64,000 nt of DNA from Muriicola sp041358175 (GCF_041358175.1 NZ_JBGKBE010000010.1:34199-98198); one strand, 5' to 3'; numbered from the stretch's first letter, positions 26,807 to 35,959 are shown. Numbers and translations are program-made. The notes: a model not told the origin generated them from the sequence alone.

Positions 26807-27397
26807 CTAATTAAAAGGTCCTACCATAATATGTGCCCTGTGGGTTCCCGGATCCATCAGCCACGGCATTCCCGGAGCGTGAGGTTTATCTGGCAGACCT
26901 GTTGATTCTGTAGTGGCAAAAGGAGTATAGATCACATATCGAAACTTGCCATTAGGCAGGGCTCCGGTAGTAGTATCATAGTCTTCCTCCTTGCCAAAGA
27001 AGACATAAAGCATACTTGGTTCCCTGGGCATAGGAAGGGCACCTGTTTCAATTTCCCGACCCCTGATTTCATTTCGTTCATCCTGGGATTTACCCTCAGC
27101 ATTTAACTCCCTTCCCCTTGCCATAAAAGGTTCAAGTTTTACAGAGTAGCAACTGGAACTGATTCCTTTTCTATATGGATTATCCCCGACACAAACCATG
27201 TTATTGGTTCCCTTTCTCAGGACTACGAATTCTCCATCAGCATTATAACCATAGACCATGGCTCCCTCCTTTTGATTTTCAGGTAAGGGCAATACAGCAG
27301 TTGCAATCTGAACTTCTTTAGGCAGAATTTTTACATTCTCCTCTTGTGCACCTAAAAAAAACGGCAATACAAGGAATAATGATACAAGTGTTTTCAT
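26807..27397 (-). CDS. Secreted protein of unknown function
   Basis: 196 residues with a signal peptide (MKTLVSLFLVLPFFLGAQ). The mature protein has two cysteines close together (VCVGDNPYRKGISSSCYS), a repeated proline-rich phrase TAVLPLP / TGALPMP / TGALPNG, and a C terminus HAPGMPWLMDPGTHRAHIM that looks like a conserved functional end. I do not recognise the family. It would be periplasmic or secreted. A near -7 element TATCTTTA lies just upstream on the minus strand. Confidence 0.75.
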   Translation of the reverse strand: MKTLVSLFLVLPFFLGAQEENVKILPKEVQIATAVLPLPENQKEGAMVYGYNADGEFVVLRKGTNNMVCVGDNPYRKGISSSCYSVKLEPFMARGRELNAEGKSQDERNEIRGREIETGALPMPREPSMLYVFFGKEEDYDTTTGALPNGKFRYVIYTPFATTESTGLPDKPHAPGMPWLMDPGTHRAHIMVGPFN

Positions 27398-27473
27398 TGG
27401 ATTCGCTTTGCCTAAAGATAAAAAAAACAGGCATCAATTTTGAAGTTCCTATTTTTTAAGATGTAAAACGACA

Positions 27474-28136
27474 TTAGTTACAGTTCAGGGCGTAGTTATC
27501 GTCCATATCCTTGGTCCATTGAGCAGGGATGTCATTTAGAATCTCTTCATTGACCTTGATACAGGTAAGTGGATTATTCTCAACCGCGAATGTGTTCAAC
27601 TGCAAACTATTGGGAATGGCCGACAGATCAATTGCCCCTAAAGTATTGTCATTGATTTCCAGAAGCTGTAAAGTACTGCTGTCAGAAATATCAAGTTGGG
27701 TAAGGTTGTTACCCGGAACAGACAACTTCTCCAGAACATTCAGATTAGATACATTGATACTTGTTAATGCATTATTCTGAACGTAAATAAACTTAAGAAG
27801 CGTATTGCCAGAGAGATTCAGACTGCTTATCTGATTGTCATTTACCCAAAGATTATCGAGCATAATAAAATCAGAAATGCCCTGCAGGCTGGATATACCC
27901 TTATCGTTCATGACAAGAGAGGTAACCATTTCAGCTTCACTGGTCAGCACTGATCCGTCTACAACATCATCTATTCCCAAATCCACAAGAGCCTGTTCAA
28001 ATGCTGCATCGACGATGTTTGTTCGAAGCGCTGGTGCCATCTGTTCCTGATTTGTATCTGAATTATCGCCGTCATTTGAACATGAAAGCAAGGCAAAACA
28101 AAGAATTCCCAGGAGGATAAAATTAAATTTTTTCAT
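27474..28136 (-). CDS. Leucine-rich-repeat lipoprotein
   Basis: 220 residues. A lipoprotein signal peptide ends at LLSC with Cys19, followed by an acidic spacer. The rest is a short leucine-rich repeat array in which units such as LDNLWVNDNQISSLNLSGNT and LLKFIYVQNNALTSINVSN repeat every 20 to 23 residues, about five units, then PLTCIKVNEEI and a C-terminal cap with a final NCN. Such lipoproteins in Flavobacteriaceae are usually surface-exposed binding proteins; the ligand is unknown. Confidence 0.85.
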   Translation of the reverse strand: MKKFNFILLGILCFALLSCSNDGDNSDTNQEQMAPALRTNIVDAAFEQALVDLGIDDVVDGSVLTSEAEMVTSLVMNDKGISSLQGISDFIMLDNLWVNDNQISSLNLSGNTLLKFIYVQNNALTSINVSNLNVLEKLSVPGNNLTQLDISDSSTLQLLEINDNTLGAIDLSAIPNSLQLNTFAVENNPLTCIKVNEEILNDIPAQWTKDMDDNYALNCN

Positions 28137-28207
28137 AGTTCCTTTTTGGATAAATATATCACAAGTAGTTGAAAACCTGCTTCTTATTAGCTTTTTATTA
28201 GGATTTG

Positions 28208-30844
28208 CTACGCTCCGGAGAGGGAGGCAAGACTTTTCTCGAGGGTAATGATCTTTTCCTCTGCATCCATTGCCTTTTTTCTTTCAATAGCCACAACAGC
28301 TTCCGGGGCATTATTAACAAAGCGATCATTCGCGAGTTTTTTCTCGACAGATTGTAAAAATCCCTTAGTATAATTTAATTCCTCAGTTATTTTTTTGATT
28401 TCAGCCTCAATATCTACCGAACCCGCCACAGGAATAAAATATTCATTGCTCTTTACCCGAAATGACAGTGCACCTTCGGGGGCTTCCGAAATTGTAGTGA
28501 TTTCTTCGATATTCCCCAGTTTTTTCACAATAGTATCCCATTCAGGGTCTATTTCCTGAGAAATAATACACGCCAGGCTTAAAGCCTCTTTTAAAGGGAT
28601 ATTTTTATCCTTCCTGATCGTCCTGACTCCCGAAATGACCTCAGCCGTATAGGAAAAAGCCTTTAGTACTTCAGGTTCTAATTTCCCGGGCTCTGGCCAG
28701 GCGGATACCACCAGGGCTTGCTCCGGGGTCCTTTCAGCCATACATTGCCATACTTCCTCAGACAAGAAAGGCATGAATGGGTGCAGGACCTTCAGGTTTT
28801 CTTCAAACAGGCCGATGACCTGCCCATAAGTTTTCTGGTCAATGGGCTGCTGATAGGCAGGTTTTACGATTTCCAGCAACCAGGAACAAAAATCGTCCCA
28901 GATAAGTTTATAAATGGCCATCAGGGCATCGGAGATACGATATTTTGAAAAATGGTCGTCAATTTCTACCAGGGTTGCGTTCATTTTCGCCTGATACCAT
29001 TTTATACCAAGTGCTGCCGCTTCAGGTTGTGGCATATCTTTTACTTCCCAGCCTTTAACCAGTCTGAACGCATTCCAGATCTTATTGGCAAAATTTTTCC
29101 CCTGCTGACAGAGCGATTCATCAAATAGCAGATCATTTCCTGCAGCAGCACTGAGTAGCAATCCTACCCGTACTCCGTCTGCACCGTAATTTCCAATCAA
29201 TTTTAGTGCATCCGGTGAGTTCCCGAGTTGCTTAGACATTTTTCGTCTCTCCTTATCCCTTACGAGTCCGGTAAAATACACGTTTTCAAAAGGTCTTTCT
29301 CCCCTGAACTCATAACCTGCCACTATCATTCGGGCTACCCAGAAAAAGATGATATCCGGACCGGTTACCAGGTCGTTGGTTGGATAGTAATAGCTTACCT
29401 CCTTGTTATCGGGATCCAGTATACCCCCAAAAACACTTATTGGCCAAAGCCAGGAGGAAAACCAGGTATCGAGAACATCTTCATCCTGTCTCAGATCTGC
29501 GGGCTTTAAGGATGGATTTCCGCTTTTTTCTCTCGCTTCTTCCAGGGCTTCTGCTGCATTTTCGGCAACCACAAGGTCATCAGGGCCATCTCCGTAATAA
29601 AAAACAGGAATCTGTTGTCCCCACCACAATTGGCGGGAAATATTCCAATCCCTGATATTCTCCATCCAGTACTTGTAGGTATTCTCAAATTTCTTTGGAA
29701 AAAACCTTACTTCCTTAGTTTCGGTTACTGCCTTCAGCGCTGGTTCTACCAGGTCTTCCATTTTAAGAAACCACTGATCTAACAAACGGGGTTCAATAAC
29801 AGCTTTAGTACGTTCCGATGTACCCACTTTATTGGTGTACGGCTCAATTTTTTCTAATACACCCAGCTCTTTTAGTTCCTCACTGATTTCCTTTCTAACT
29901 ATAAAGCGATCTTTCCCCTCATAGTGGAGTCCGTAGCTGTTTAGTGATGCGTCCTCATTAAAAATATCTATGGTCTCCAATTGGTGTTTTTCTCCCAGTT
30001 GCCAGTCATTCTCGTCATGGGCCGGGGTAACTTTCAGACATCCCGTCCCGAATTCCATATCGACATATTCATCGAGAATAATAGGAATTACCCTGTTACA
30101 TACAGGAACGATAGCATTTTTCCCGTGAAGATGAACAAAACGTTCATCCTCAGGATGCACGCAAATGGCTGTATCCCCCAAAATTGTTTCTGGCCTGGTG
30201 GTGGCAATGGTAAGTTTCTCCTCGCTTCCCTCTACACTGTATCTGATATAGAAGAGTTTTCCTTGCTTTTCTTCGTAAATAACTTCTTCATCAGACAAGG
30301 TGGTCTTTGCTTCGGGATCCCAGTTGACCATCCTGTAGCCCTTGTAGATCAAATCCTTCTTATAAAGGTCGATAAAAACCCTGATTACGGAGGCGGACAT
30401 ATCCTCATCCATAGTAAATTTCGTCCTGTCCCAATCACATGAACATCCCAGTTTTTTTAGCTGTTCCAGGATTACACCGCCATAAGTATGCGTCCAATCC
30501 CAGGCGTGTTCAAGAAATTCGTCCCTGCTGAGATCTGATTTGCGGATACCCTCCTCTTTGAGTTTGCTCACCACCTTGGCTTCTGTGGCAATGGAAGCAT
30601 GATCCATACCCGGCACCCAGCAAGCATTTTTACCTTGAAGACGTGCCTTCCTTACCAGTACATCCTGAATCGTATTATTTAACATATGCCCCATATGCAA
30701 TACCCCGGTAACATTCGGGGGTGGAATTACAATGGTATAGGGTTCCCGATGGTCAGGAACAGAATGGAAATACTTGTTTTTCAACCAGTAATCATACCAC
30801 TTGTCTTCTATTTTGCCGGGATCGTATTTTGAAGGAATGTCCAT
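28208..30844 (-). CDS. valS: Valyl-tRNA synthetase
   Basis: Class Ia synthetase charging tRNA-Val, 878 residues. The HIGH motif is HMGH at 50-53 in PPNVTGVLHMGHML, and the KMSKS loop reads KMSKQLGNSPD near 535, a tolerated S to Q change. The editing (CP1) domain lies between (TTRPETILGDTAICVHP), and the C-terminal coiled-coil arm (EIKKITEELNYTKGFLQSVE onward) is present. A well-spaced promoter lies about 100 bases upstream, giving a leader of roughly 100 nt in which I saw no T-box-like structure. Confidence 0.97.
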   Translation of the reverse strand: MDIPSKYDPGKIEDKWYDYWLKNKYFHSVPDHREPYTIVIPPPNVTGVLHMGHMLNNTIQDVLVRKARLQGKNACWVPGMDHASIATEAKVVSKLKEEGIRKSDLSRDEFLEHAWDWTHTYGGVILEQLKKLGCSCDWDRTKFTMDEDMSASVIRVFIDLYKKDLIYKGYRMVNWDPEAKTTLSDEEVIYEEKQGKLFYIRYSVEGSEEKLTIATTRPETILGDTAICVHPEDERFVHLHGKNAIVPVCNRVIPIILDEYVDMEFGTGCLKVTPAHDENDWQLGEKHQLETIDIFNEDASLNSYGLHYEGKDRFIVRKEISEELKELGVLEKIEPYTNKVGTSERTKAVIEPRLLDQWFLKMEDLVEPALKAVTETKEVRFFPKKFENTYKYWMENIRDWNISRQLWWGQQIPVFYYGDGPDDLVVAENAAEALEEAREKSGNPSLKPADLRQDEDVLDTWFSSWLWPISVFGGILDPDNKEVSYYYPTNDLVTGPDIIFFWVARMIVAGYEFRGERPFENVYFTGLVRDKERRKMSKQLGNSPDALKLIGNYGADGVRVGLLLSAAAGNDLLFDESLCQQGKNFANKIWNAFRLVKGWEVKDMPQPEAAALGIKWYQAKMNATLVEIDDHFSKYRISDALMAIYKLIWDDFCSWLLEIVKPAYQQPIDQKTYGQVIGLFEENLKVLHPFMPFLSEEVWQCMAERTPEQALVVSAWPEPGKLEPEVLKAFSYTAEVISGVRTIRKDKNIPLKEALSLACIISQEIDPEWDTIVKKLGNIEEITTISEAPEGALSFRVKSNEYFIPVAGSVDIEAEIKKITEELNYTKGFLQSVEKKLANDRFVNNAPEAVVAIERKKAMDAEEKIITLEKSLASLSGA

Positions 30845-30949
30845 TTTGGTATGATTCTTGACTTTTAGGGGGTGAATGTGTTGTATTTTATGGGTTGATC
30901 AGGGATTTTAACCTGAAAACCGAACAAAAATTAAATGTGAAATACGAAA

Positions 30950-30979
30950 CAAAAATAAGTAACGTTAGTAGATAACAAA
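30950..30979 (-). promoter_or_regulatory. valS promoter, -33 and -7 elements
   Basis: On the minus strand TTTG (30979-30976), an 18-bp spacer, and TATTTTTG (30957-30950), matching the flavobacterial TTTG/TAnnTTTG arrangement. The -33 box lies 5 bp from the divergent -33 box of the DUF1573 gene. Confidence 0.75.
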
Positions 30980-30984
30980 AGAAT

Positions 30985-31015
30985 TTTGGATGTTGTTGCA
31001 AATATGCTACATTTG
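30985..31015 (+). promoter_or_regulatory. DUF1573 gene promoter, -33 and -7 elements
   Basis: TTTG (30985-30988), a 19-bp spacer, and TACATTTG (31008-31015), 22 bases before the ATG at 31038. This is the best-formed plus-strand promoter in the window. Confidence 0.78.
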
Positions 31016-31037
31016 AGATTCCTCAAAAAGTAATGTG

Positions 31038-31424
31038 ATGAAAAAAATAGTATTAGTATTGTTTGTTGGCCTTCTGGCCTTAAGCGTTCAGGCTCAGGAA
31101 AAAATGGCCAAAATACAGTTCAAGACTGAAACTGTTGATTATGGTCAGATTGAAAAGGGTAGTGATGGAGTCCGAATTTTCGAATTTACAAATACCGGAG
31201 AGGCTCCTTTGATCATCTCAAAGGTGAGTTCAAGCTGTGGATGTACTATACCGAAAAAACCGGAAGCACCCATTATGCCCGGTAAAACTGGCGAAATTCA
31301 AGTGAAATATGATACGAACAGAGTGGGTCCTATCAGAAAGGCCATTACTGTTATTTCCAATGCTGATACCCCTACCAAGGTTTTAAAAATCAAAGGTGAG
31401 GTGAAGCCAATTGACGGAAAATAA
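31038..31424 (+). CDS. DUF1573 domain protein, exported
   Basis: 128 residues with a signal peptide (MKKIVLVLFVGLLALSVQAQ). The rest is one DUF1573 Ig-like domain: FKTETVDYGQIEKGSDGVRI, EFTNTGEAPLIISKVSSSCG, CTIPKKPEAPIMPGKTGEIQ and VISNADTPTKVLKIKGEV. The SSCGCT cysteine pair is a constant feature of the family. Function unknown; such proteins are abundant in the periplasm or on the surface of Bacteroidota. ATG at 31038 is preferred to the GTG at 31035. Transcription ends at a strong terminator. Confidence 0.93.
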   Translation: MKKIVLVLFVGLLALSVQAQEKMAKIQFKTETVDYGQIEKGSDGVRIFEFTNTGEAPLIISKVSSSCGCTIPKKPEAPIMPGKTGEIQVKYDTNRVGPIRKAITVISNADTPTKVLKIKGEVKPIDGK

Positions 31425-31448
31425 GATTAAGAATATTTTATAAGAAAG

Positions 31449-31474
31449 CCCTGGCCGACTGGTCAGGGTTTTTT
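31449..31474 (+). terminator. Intrinsic terminator of the DUF1573 gene
   Basis: Stem CCCTGGCC (31449-31456) with GGTCAGGG (31461-31468), GACT loop, one G-U pair, followed by six T. It overlaps the last codons of the convergent aspartyl protease gene. Confidence 0.85.
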
Positions 31475-32809
31475 GTTGAAGACATCTTTGAGCGTAAAGG
31501 AAAAGAGCAAATCCGAATCGTATCTTTCGATCAGAAGCCGAACTTTCTTGCCTTCTTTTTCATTAATCATGTTCATGATCTCCTGGAGTTTGTATTTATG
31601 GACTCGCTTTCCATTTACCGCAAGAATAACATCTCCTTCTCTGAGTCCGGCCTCATCCGCGGGGCTACCCGCTCTGATACCCGATACGATTATCTCGGGA
31701 ACCAAACTGAGTCGGGTTCTGTTTTCCATCAGAATCTGAACATCCCCGAAACTGCGCTCGTCATTCTTGACAACTCCCCGGCTATCGGTAATTCTCTCAG
31801 CAATATACCGAACCCCATTGTGTTGTAATTCTAGACCGCTCATATTAAACTTAAAGGGTTCATTAAAAAAGCTATTCTTTTTTAATTGTATAAAATTCTC
31901 GCGATAATTAAAGACGATGTTAAAACGCCTGAGTATCTCACCACCCAAAGTACCATTCCTGTCACCATGGTCCTTTATACTACTAAAGGAAAACATATCT
32001 GGAAAGGCAGCCTTAGCATTTTTCAGGACGAAATCGCCCAATTGTACTTTCCTTACTTTTGTACGTTTTCCAAAAATGCTCCCATTAAGACCCTTCCCTA
32101 AATAATCTACATAGTGCTTTTCGGGGATATTGATGCCTTTTTCCAGATCCTGAAACAACCAGACCGCATCACTACTTCCTGTATCGACCAGTAACTTAAC
32201 AGGGACATTGTCCTGGTCCTCAAAACTCACTTTACCCGTGATATAGGCTTTCCTGTCGACGATGGAAAGAGGAATGGTCTGAGCATTGTTTGAAGACTTT
32301 TCCTTATAATATTCGGGATTGTGAAACCTGATCGTCTTCCCTCCGTAATTCACCTCCACAATAAAGTCCCGAAACAGGTCGAAGCCAATGATCCCATGAA
32401 CCGGAATCCCCAGGGTGGGCGAAAAATTGATATCCTTGTCTAAAACGACAAAAATTTGCTGATCGTTATTTCGTATTTTTTTAAGTTTAAAATTATTCCC
32501 TTTGGAATTGAGTGCTTTTATTGGCTCCCCGGCTCCCAGGCCATTGATAGTGATTTCCGAAACATTTTTAAGCTGTATGGAATCCTGATCGGAAAGGTTA
32601 AACAGTATGGGTTTGCTGACGCCCGAATCCAGGATAAAATTCAGTTTGGCTTCATTGATTTCCAGTGGAATTACAATGAGGTTGTTAATGAGTTGAAAAT
32701 TGATTTTTTGCGACTTCACCCCTTCAGGCATATAAAATCTTTGTGCTGTTCCTGAAATCGGGATGCACAACAGAAGTATTAGGCCCAGCCAAAATGGATG
32801 TTTTAACAT
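31463..32809 (-). CDS. Exported aspartyl protease with PDZ domain
   Basis: 448 residues: signal peptide (to about GTAQ, residue 23), two retropepsin-like halves with the catalytic triplets Asp61-Ser-Gly in FILDSGVS and Asp209-Thr-Gly in LLVDTGSS, each followed by the hydrophobic strand expected of the fold, then a C-terminal PDZ domain (about 350-435; RAGSPADEAGLREGDVILAV). The two-motif design forms the active site within one chain. Substrate unknown; probably a periplasmic processing protease. Its 3' end carries the DUF1573 terminator on the other strand. Confidence 0.9.
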   Translation of the reverse strand: MLKHPFWLGLILLLCIPISGTAQRFYMPEGVKSQKINFQLINNLIVIPLEINEAKLNFILDSGVSKPILFNLSDQDSIQLKNVSEITINGLGAGEPIKALNSKGNNFKLKKIRNNDQQIFVVLDKDINFSPTLGIPVHGIIGFDLFRDFIVEVNYGGKTIRFHNPEYYKEKSSNNAQTIPLSIVDRKAYITGKVSFEDQDNVPVKLLVDTGSSDAVWLFQDLEKGINIPEKHYVDYLGKGLNGSIFGKRTKVRKVQLGDFVLKNAKAAFPDMFSFSSIKDHGDRNGTLGGEILRRFNIVFNYRENFIQLKKNSFFNEPFKFNMSGLELQHNGVRYIAERITDSRGVVKNDERSFGDVQILMENRTRLSLVPEIIVSGIRAGSPADEAGLREGDVILAVNGKRVHKYKLQEIMNMINEKEGKKVRLLIERYDSDLLFSFTLKDVFNKKP

Positions 32810-32955
32810 GCTAAGTACCTAAGGGATACCTCTCTAAGATACAAATTAAATTTTTAGGTTGTGTTACTTTTAACATTCCCTTATTTCCTCAATAATAAGC
32901 TTATTGCAGTTGTTTTGTACATCCTTATTTACCATTTTTGCTGAAAATTAAAAAC

Positions 32956-34149
32956 ATGCCTGTTATATCAAAAAAAGGCCGGTTAATGCCTTCATCACCT
33001 ATCCGGAAGTTGGTTCCTTTTGCTGAGGATGCCAAAGCGAGGGGGGTTGATGTAATTCATCTCAATATCGGGCAGCCCGATATAAAAACGCCTCAGGCAG
33101 CCCTTGACGCAATTAAAAACAACGATATTGAGGTACTTTCCTATAGCAGGACAGAGGGAACGGACGAGTTTCGCAAGAAAGTCGCTTCTTACTACAAAGT
33201 CAACGATATTGAGGTAACGCATAAGGATATCATTGTTACCACAGGCGGATCGGAAGCACTTGCCTTTGTAATGGGTAGTATTGCAGATACCGATGATGAG
33301 ATCATTATCCCCGAGCCCTTTTATGCCAATTACAATGGATTTGCCGTAGCCGCAGGAATAAGGGTGGTACCCGTTGTTTCTAAAATCGAGGATAATTTTG
33401 CTTTGCCCCCCCTGGAGATTTTTGAAAAATCTATAACCGATAAAACCAGGGCTATTTTGATTTGTAATCCGGGGAATCCAACCGGATATTTATATAAAAA
33501 AGAGGAAATTAAGAAACTGGCTGCCCTGGCGAAAAAACACGACTTATTCCTGATTGCCGATGAAGTTTACCGGGAATTCGCCTACGATGGAATAGAACAC
33601 TATTCCATTTTGCAGGAACCGGGAATGGGAGATCACAGTATTGTAGTTGACTCAGTATCGAAAAGGTACAGTATGTGTGGTGCCCGGATTGGTTTTCTGG
33701 TAACCAAAAACAAGTCGGTTATCCAGACAGCCCTAAAATTTGCGCAGGCAAGGCTTTCCCCGCCCACATATGCTCAAATTGCCAGTGAAGCTGCCCTGAG
33801 TACACCCCAAAGCTATTTTGATGCTGTGATAGAGGAATACGTAGAAAGGCGGAATATTCTGTTAAAAGAGTTATCGAAAATAGAAGGCCTGAAGATCGCC
33901 AGGCCGCAAGGAGCTTTTTATTGTATGGTCGAATTGCCTGTTGCAGATGCAGATGATTTTGCACAATGGCTGCTTGAAAAATTCGAACTAAACGGCCAGA
34001 CTGTTATGGTTGCCCCTGCTGCCGGCTTTTATGCCTCAGAAGGCCTGGGGAAAAATCAGATCAGAATTGCCTATGTTCTTGAAAAAAACCAACTTATCAA
34101 AGCCGTTGAAATTCTCAGAGAGGCACTTAAAAAATATCCTCAGGCGTGA
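32956..34149 (+). CDS. PLP-dependent aminotransferase (aspartate aminotransferase-like, class I)
   Basis: 397 residues of fold-type I. The Schiff-base lysine is Lys236 in SVSKRYSMCGARIGF, with NPGNPTGYLY near 171 binding the substrate carboxylate and ADEVYREF near 201 holding the PLP-contacting Asp and Tyr. The group of close relatives includes aspartate and aromatic aminotransferases; substrate is not certain. ATG at 32956 is chosen over a TTG 18 bases upstream. Its stop overlaps the GTG of murB, which suggests a link to cell-wall amino-acid supply, but this may be only positional. Confidence 0.9.
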   Translation: MPVISKKGRLMPSSPIRKLVPFAEDAKARGVDVIHLNIGQPDIKTPQAALDAIKNNDIEVLSYSRTEGTDEFRKKVASYYKVNDIEVTHKDIIVTTGGSEALAFVMGSIADTDDEIIIPEPFYANYNGFAVAAGIRVVPVVSKIEDNFALPPLEIFEKSITDKTRAILICNPGNPTGYLYKKEEIKKLAALAKKHDLFLIADEVYREFAYDGIEHYSILQEPGMGDHSIVVDSVSKRYSMCGARIGFLVTKNKSVIQTALKFAQARLSPPTYAQIASEAALSTPQSYFDAVIEEYVERRNILLKELSKIEGLKIARPQGAFYCMVELPVADADDFAQWLLEKFELNGQTVMVAPAAGFYASEGLGKNQIRIAYVLEKNQLIKAVEILREALKKYPQA

Positions 34150-35159
34150 AAATTCTGGAACATGTTTCCCTTAAACCCTATAATACCTTTGGTATTGATG
34201 TAAAAGCGCGATACTTCGCGGAAGTCACTTCTATTGAGGAGTTGACATGGGTCCTTCAACAGGATAAATATCCAAATAAAATGATTCTGGGGGGTGGCAG
34301 CAATATGCTTCTTACCAAAGACCTTGATTTACTGGTTATTCACATAGGTCTGATGGGGAAAGAAATCATTGAACAGCAGGATGATTTTGCAGAGATCAAG
34401 GTGATGGGAGGAGAAAACTGGCATGATCTGGTGCTTTGGACACTGGAAAAAGATCTGGGAGGACTGGAAAACCTCTCTTTAATACCCGGAAGTGTGGGAA
34501 GTGCTCCAATTCAGAATATCGGAGCATATGGGGTTGAATTAAAGGATCATTTTGTGAGTTGTGAAGCAATGGAAATCGAAACTCAGAAACTGCACACTTT
34601 TTCATTGCAGGATTGCCGGTTTGGATATCGCGAGTCTTATTTCAAACATGAGGGAAAAGGGAAATATGCCATAACTTCTGTAAATTTCAGGTTGAGCACC
34701 AAAGATCACAAGCTACGGATAGGATATGGCACTATTGGGGAAGAGTTAAGTAACACAGGAATTTTACAGCCCACCATTAAAGATATTTCAAAAGCGGTAA
34801 TCAGCATCAGGCAGCGTAAATTACCTGATCCCGCCATCCTGGGAAACAGTGGTAGTTTTTTTAAAAATCCTGTGGTTTCGGTCGATATTTACGAGCAGTT
34901 GAAGGAACGCTACCCTGAGATCCCTTCGTACAAGGTTTCCGAAGACAAGATTAAAATCCCTGCAGCATGGATGATCGATTCATGTGGTTTTAAGGGACTT
35001 CGCCAGGGCGATGCGGGAGTTCATCAGTATCAGGCACTTGTCCTGGTCAATTACGGAAATGCCAGCGGAGAGGAAATCCTCAACCTGGCAAGACAAATTC
35101 AGAAAAAAGTGAAGCAAAACTTTGGCATTTCTATTGAGCCAGAGGTGAACGTACTATAA
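34146..35159 (+). CDS. murB: UDP-N-acetylenolpyruvoylglucosamine reductase
   Basis: FAD/NADPH enzyme reducing the enolpyruvyl group to make UDP-MurNAc. 337 residues, type I MurB. FAD-binding motif LGGGSNMLL near 48, SLIPGSVGSAPIQNIGAYG near 110, the catalytic serine in GNSGSFFKNP near 235 and the C-terminal catalytic glutamate in SIEPEVNVL. Starts at GTG 34146 overlapping the aminotransferase stop (GTGA). MurB is followed by a 236-base gap that contains an orphan hairpin terminator. Confidence 0.96.
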   Translation: MKILEHVSLKPYNTFGIDVKARYFAEVTSIEELTWVLQQDKYPNKMILGGGSNMLLTKDLDLLVIHIGLMGKEIIEQQDDFAEIKVMGGENWHDLVLWTLEKDLGGLENLSLIPGSVGSAPIQNIGAYGVELKDHFVSCEAMEIETQKLHTFSLQDCRFGYRESYFKHEGKGKYAITSVNFRLSTKDHKLRIGYGTIGEELSNTGILQPTIKDISKAVISIRQRKLPDPAILGNSGSFFKNPVVSVDIYEQLKERYPEIPSYKVSEDKIKIPAAWMIDSCGFKGLRQGDAGVHQYQALVLVNYGNASGEEILNLARQIQKKVKQNFGISIEPEVNVL

Positions 35160-35182
35160 CTTCCGAAATGGGATAGATCATC

Positions 35183-35218
35183 AAAAAATAACCCCCGGAA
35201 TCTGCTATCCCGGAGGTT
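35183..35218 (-). terminator. Orphan intrinsic terminator, minus strand
   Basis: In minus-strand RNA AACCUCCGG (35218-35210) pairs with CCGGGGGUU (35098-type arm at 35198-35190) as a 9-bp stem with one G-U pair, then AUUUUUU (35189-35183). In plus-strand RNA the wobble becomes a C-A mismatch and no U run follows. No minus-strand gene is present upstream, so the transcript it ends is unknown. Confidence 0.6.
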
Positions 35219-35246
35219 ACTTCAAACCAAACTAACCAAAAACTAT

Positions 35247-35269
35247 ATGAGCAATAATCAGTTGCTCAT
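35247..35269. other. Strong hairpin between murB and the sigma factor
   Basis: ATGAGCAA (35247-35254) and TTGCTCAT (35262-35269) form an 8-bp perfect stem with a 7-nt loop. It has no T run. It sits inside the region ended by the minus-strand terminator and may be part of a small RNA. Confidence 0.6.
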
Positions 35270-35350
35270 TTCTCTAATTAAATGTGAGATCCCGTTTTAA
35301 TAAGAATCAATTTTATAAATTAGCGTTTCCACTATATACGTGAAAAATGA

Positions 35351-35358
35351 TATTTTTG
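35351..35358 (+). promoter_or_regulatory. -7 element TATTTTTG of the sigma/anti-sigma genes
   Basis: Exact TAnnTTTG match 37 bases before the ATG at 35396. It lies just 1 base before an alternative ATG at 35360, which would be upstream of the expected start of transcription, so 35396 is the better start. A 6-bp dyad GATATT/AATATC (35349-35354, 35380-35385) brackets the start region. Confidence 0.65.
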
Positions 35359-35395
35359 GATGCCCCCGGGGTATTTTTTAATATCTCATCCAGCC

Positions 35396-35959
35396 ATGAG
35401 CATACTGCTTGAAAAACACATTGTAGAGTTATTGCAGGAACGCAATGAAAAGGCCATTTCACTCTTATACGACCATTACGGAGATACGCTTTACGGCGTA
35501 GCGCTTAAGGTTGTCAGAGATGAAGATCTGGCTCAGGACGTGGTGCAGGAAAGTTTTGTTAAAATCTGGAAAAAATCTGACACTTACGACCCCTCCAAAG
35601 CAAAATTGTTTACCTGGCTTTTCAGAATTATCAGAAATACGGCAATTGACAAACTCAGAAGTGTTCAAACAAAATCGGACAAGGAAATCCAATTAGACGT
35701 TTCCAACGTATATAATTTAGGAATTGACGACATCAGACCAGAGTTTATGGATGTCAGGGAGAATCTCGAAAAGATCGAGCACAAATACCAGGTGGTACTT
35801 GAAGCACTTTTCTTTCAGGGAATGACCCAGCAGGAAGCTAGCGACGAACTAGATATTCCCCTTGGCACTATCAAATCACGATTAAAAATAGGCCTGAGGG
35901 AATTAGGTAAAATTTACGGCAGTACCCTGATGATGTTGATCTTATTAATTCTAAAGTGA
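35396..35959 (+). CDS. RNA polymerase sigma-70 family factor (ECF type)
   Basis: 187 residues with region 2 (SLLYDHYGDTLYGVALKVVR... DVVQESFVKIW, about 18-80) and region 4 (MTQQEASDELDIPLGTIKSR, about 140-175), no region 3, so an ECF-type factor. The C terminus ends in an unusually hydrophobic tail (STLMMLILLILK) after region 4. The stop overlaps the next gene, an anti-sigma factor, as GTGATG, so they are made in step. Start choice is supported by the -7 element at 35351. Confidence 0.92.
   Translation: MSILLEKHIVELLQERNEKAISLLYDHYGDTLYGVALKVVRDEDLAQDVVQESFVKIWKKSDTYDPSKAKLFTWLFRIIRNTAIDKLRSVQTKSDKEIQLDVSNVYNLGIDDIRPEFMDVRENLEKIEHKYQVVLEALFFQGMTQQEASDELDIPLGTIKSRLKIGLRELGKIYGSTLMMLILLILK

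Noticed and set aside
35159..35220. Hairpin after murB as the murB terminator
   Set aside because: On the plus strand the stem has a C-A mismatch and no U run follows; both features fit the minus strand instead.
35247..35300. 17-codon frame MSNNQLLISLIKCEIPF as a leader peptide
   Set aside because: It lies in the hairpin and has no ribosome-binding evidence or amino-acid run suggesting attenuation; better explained by RNA structure.
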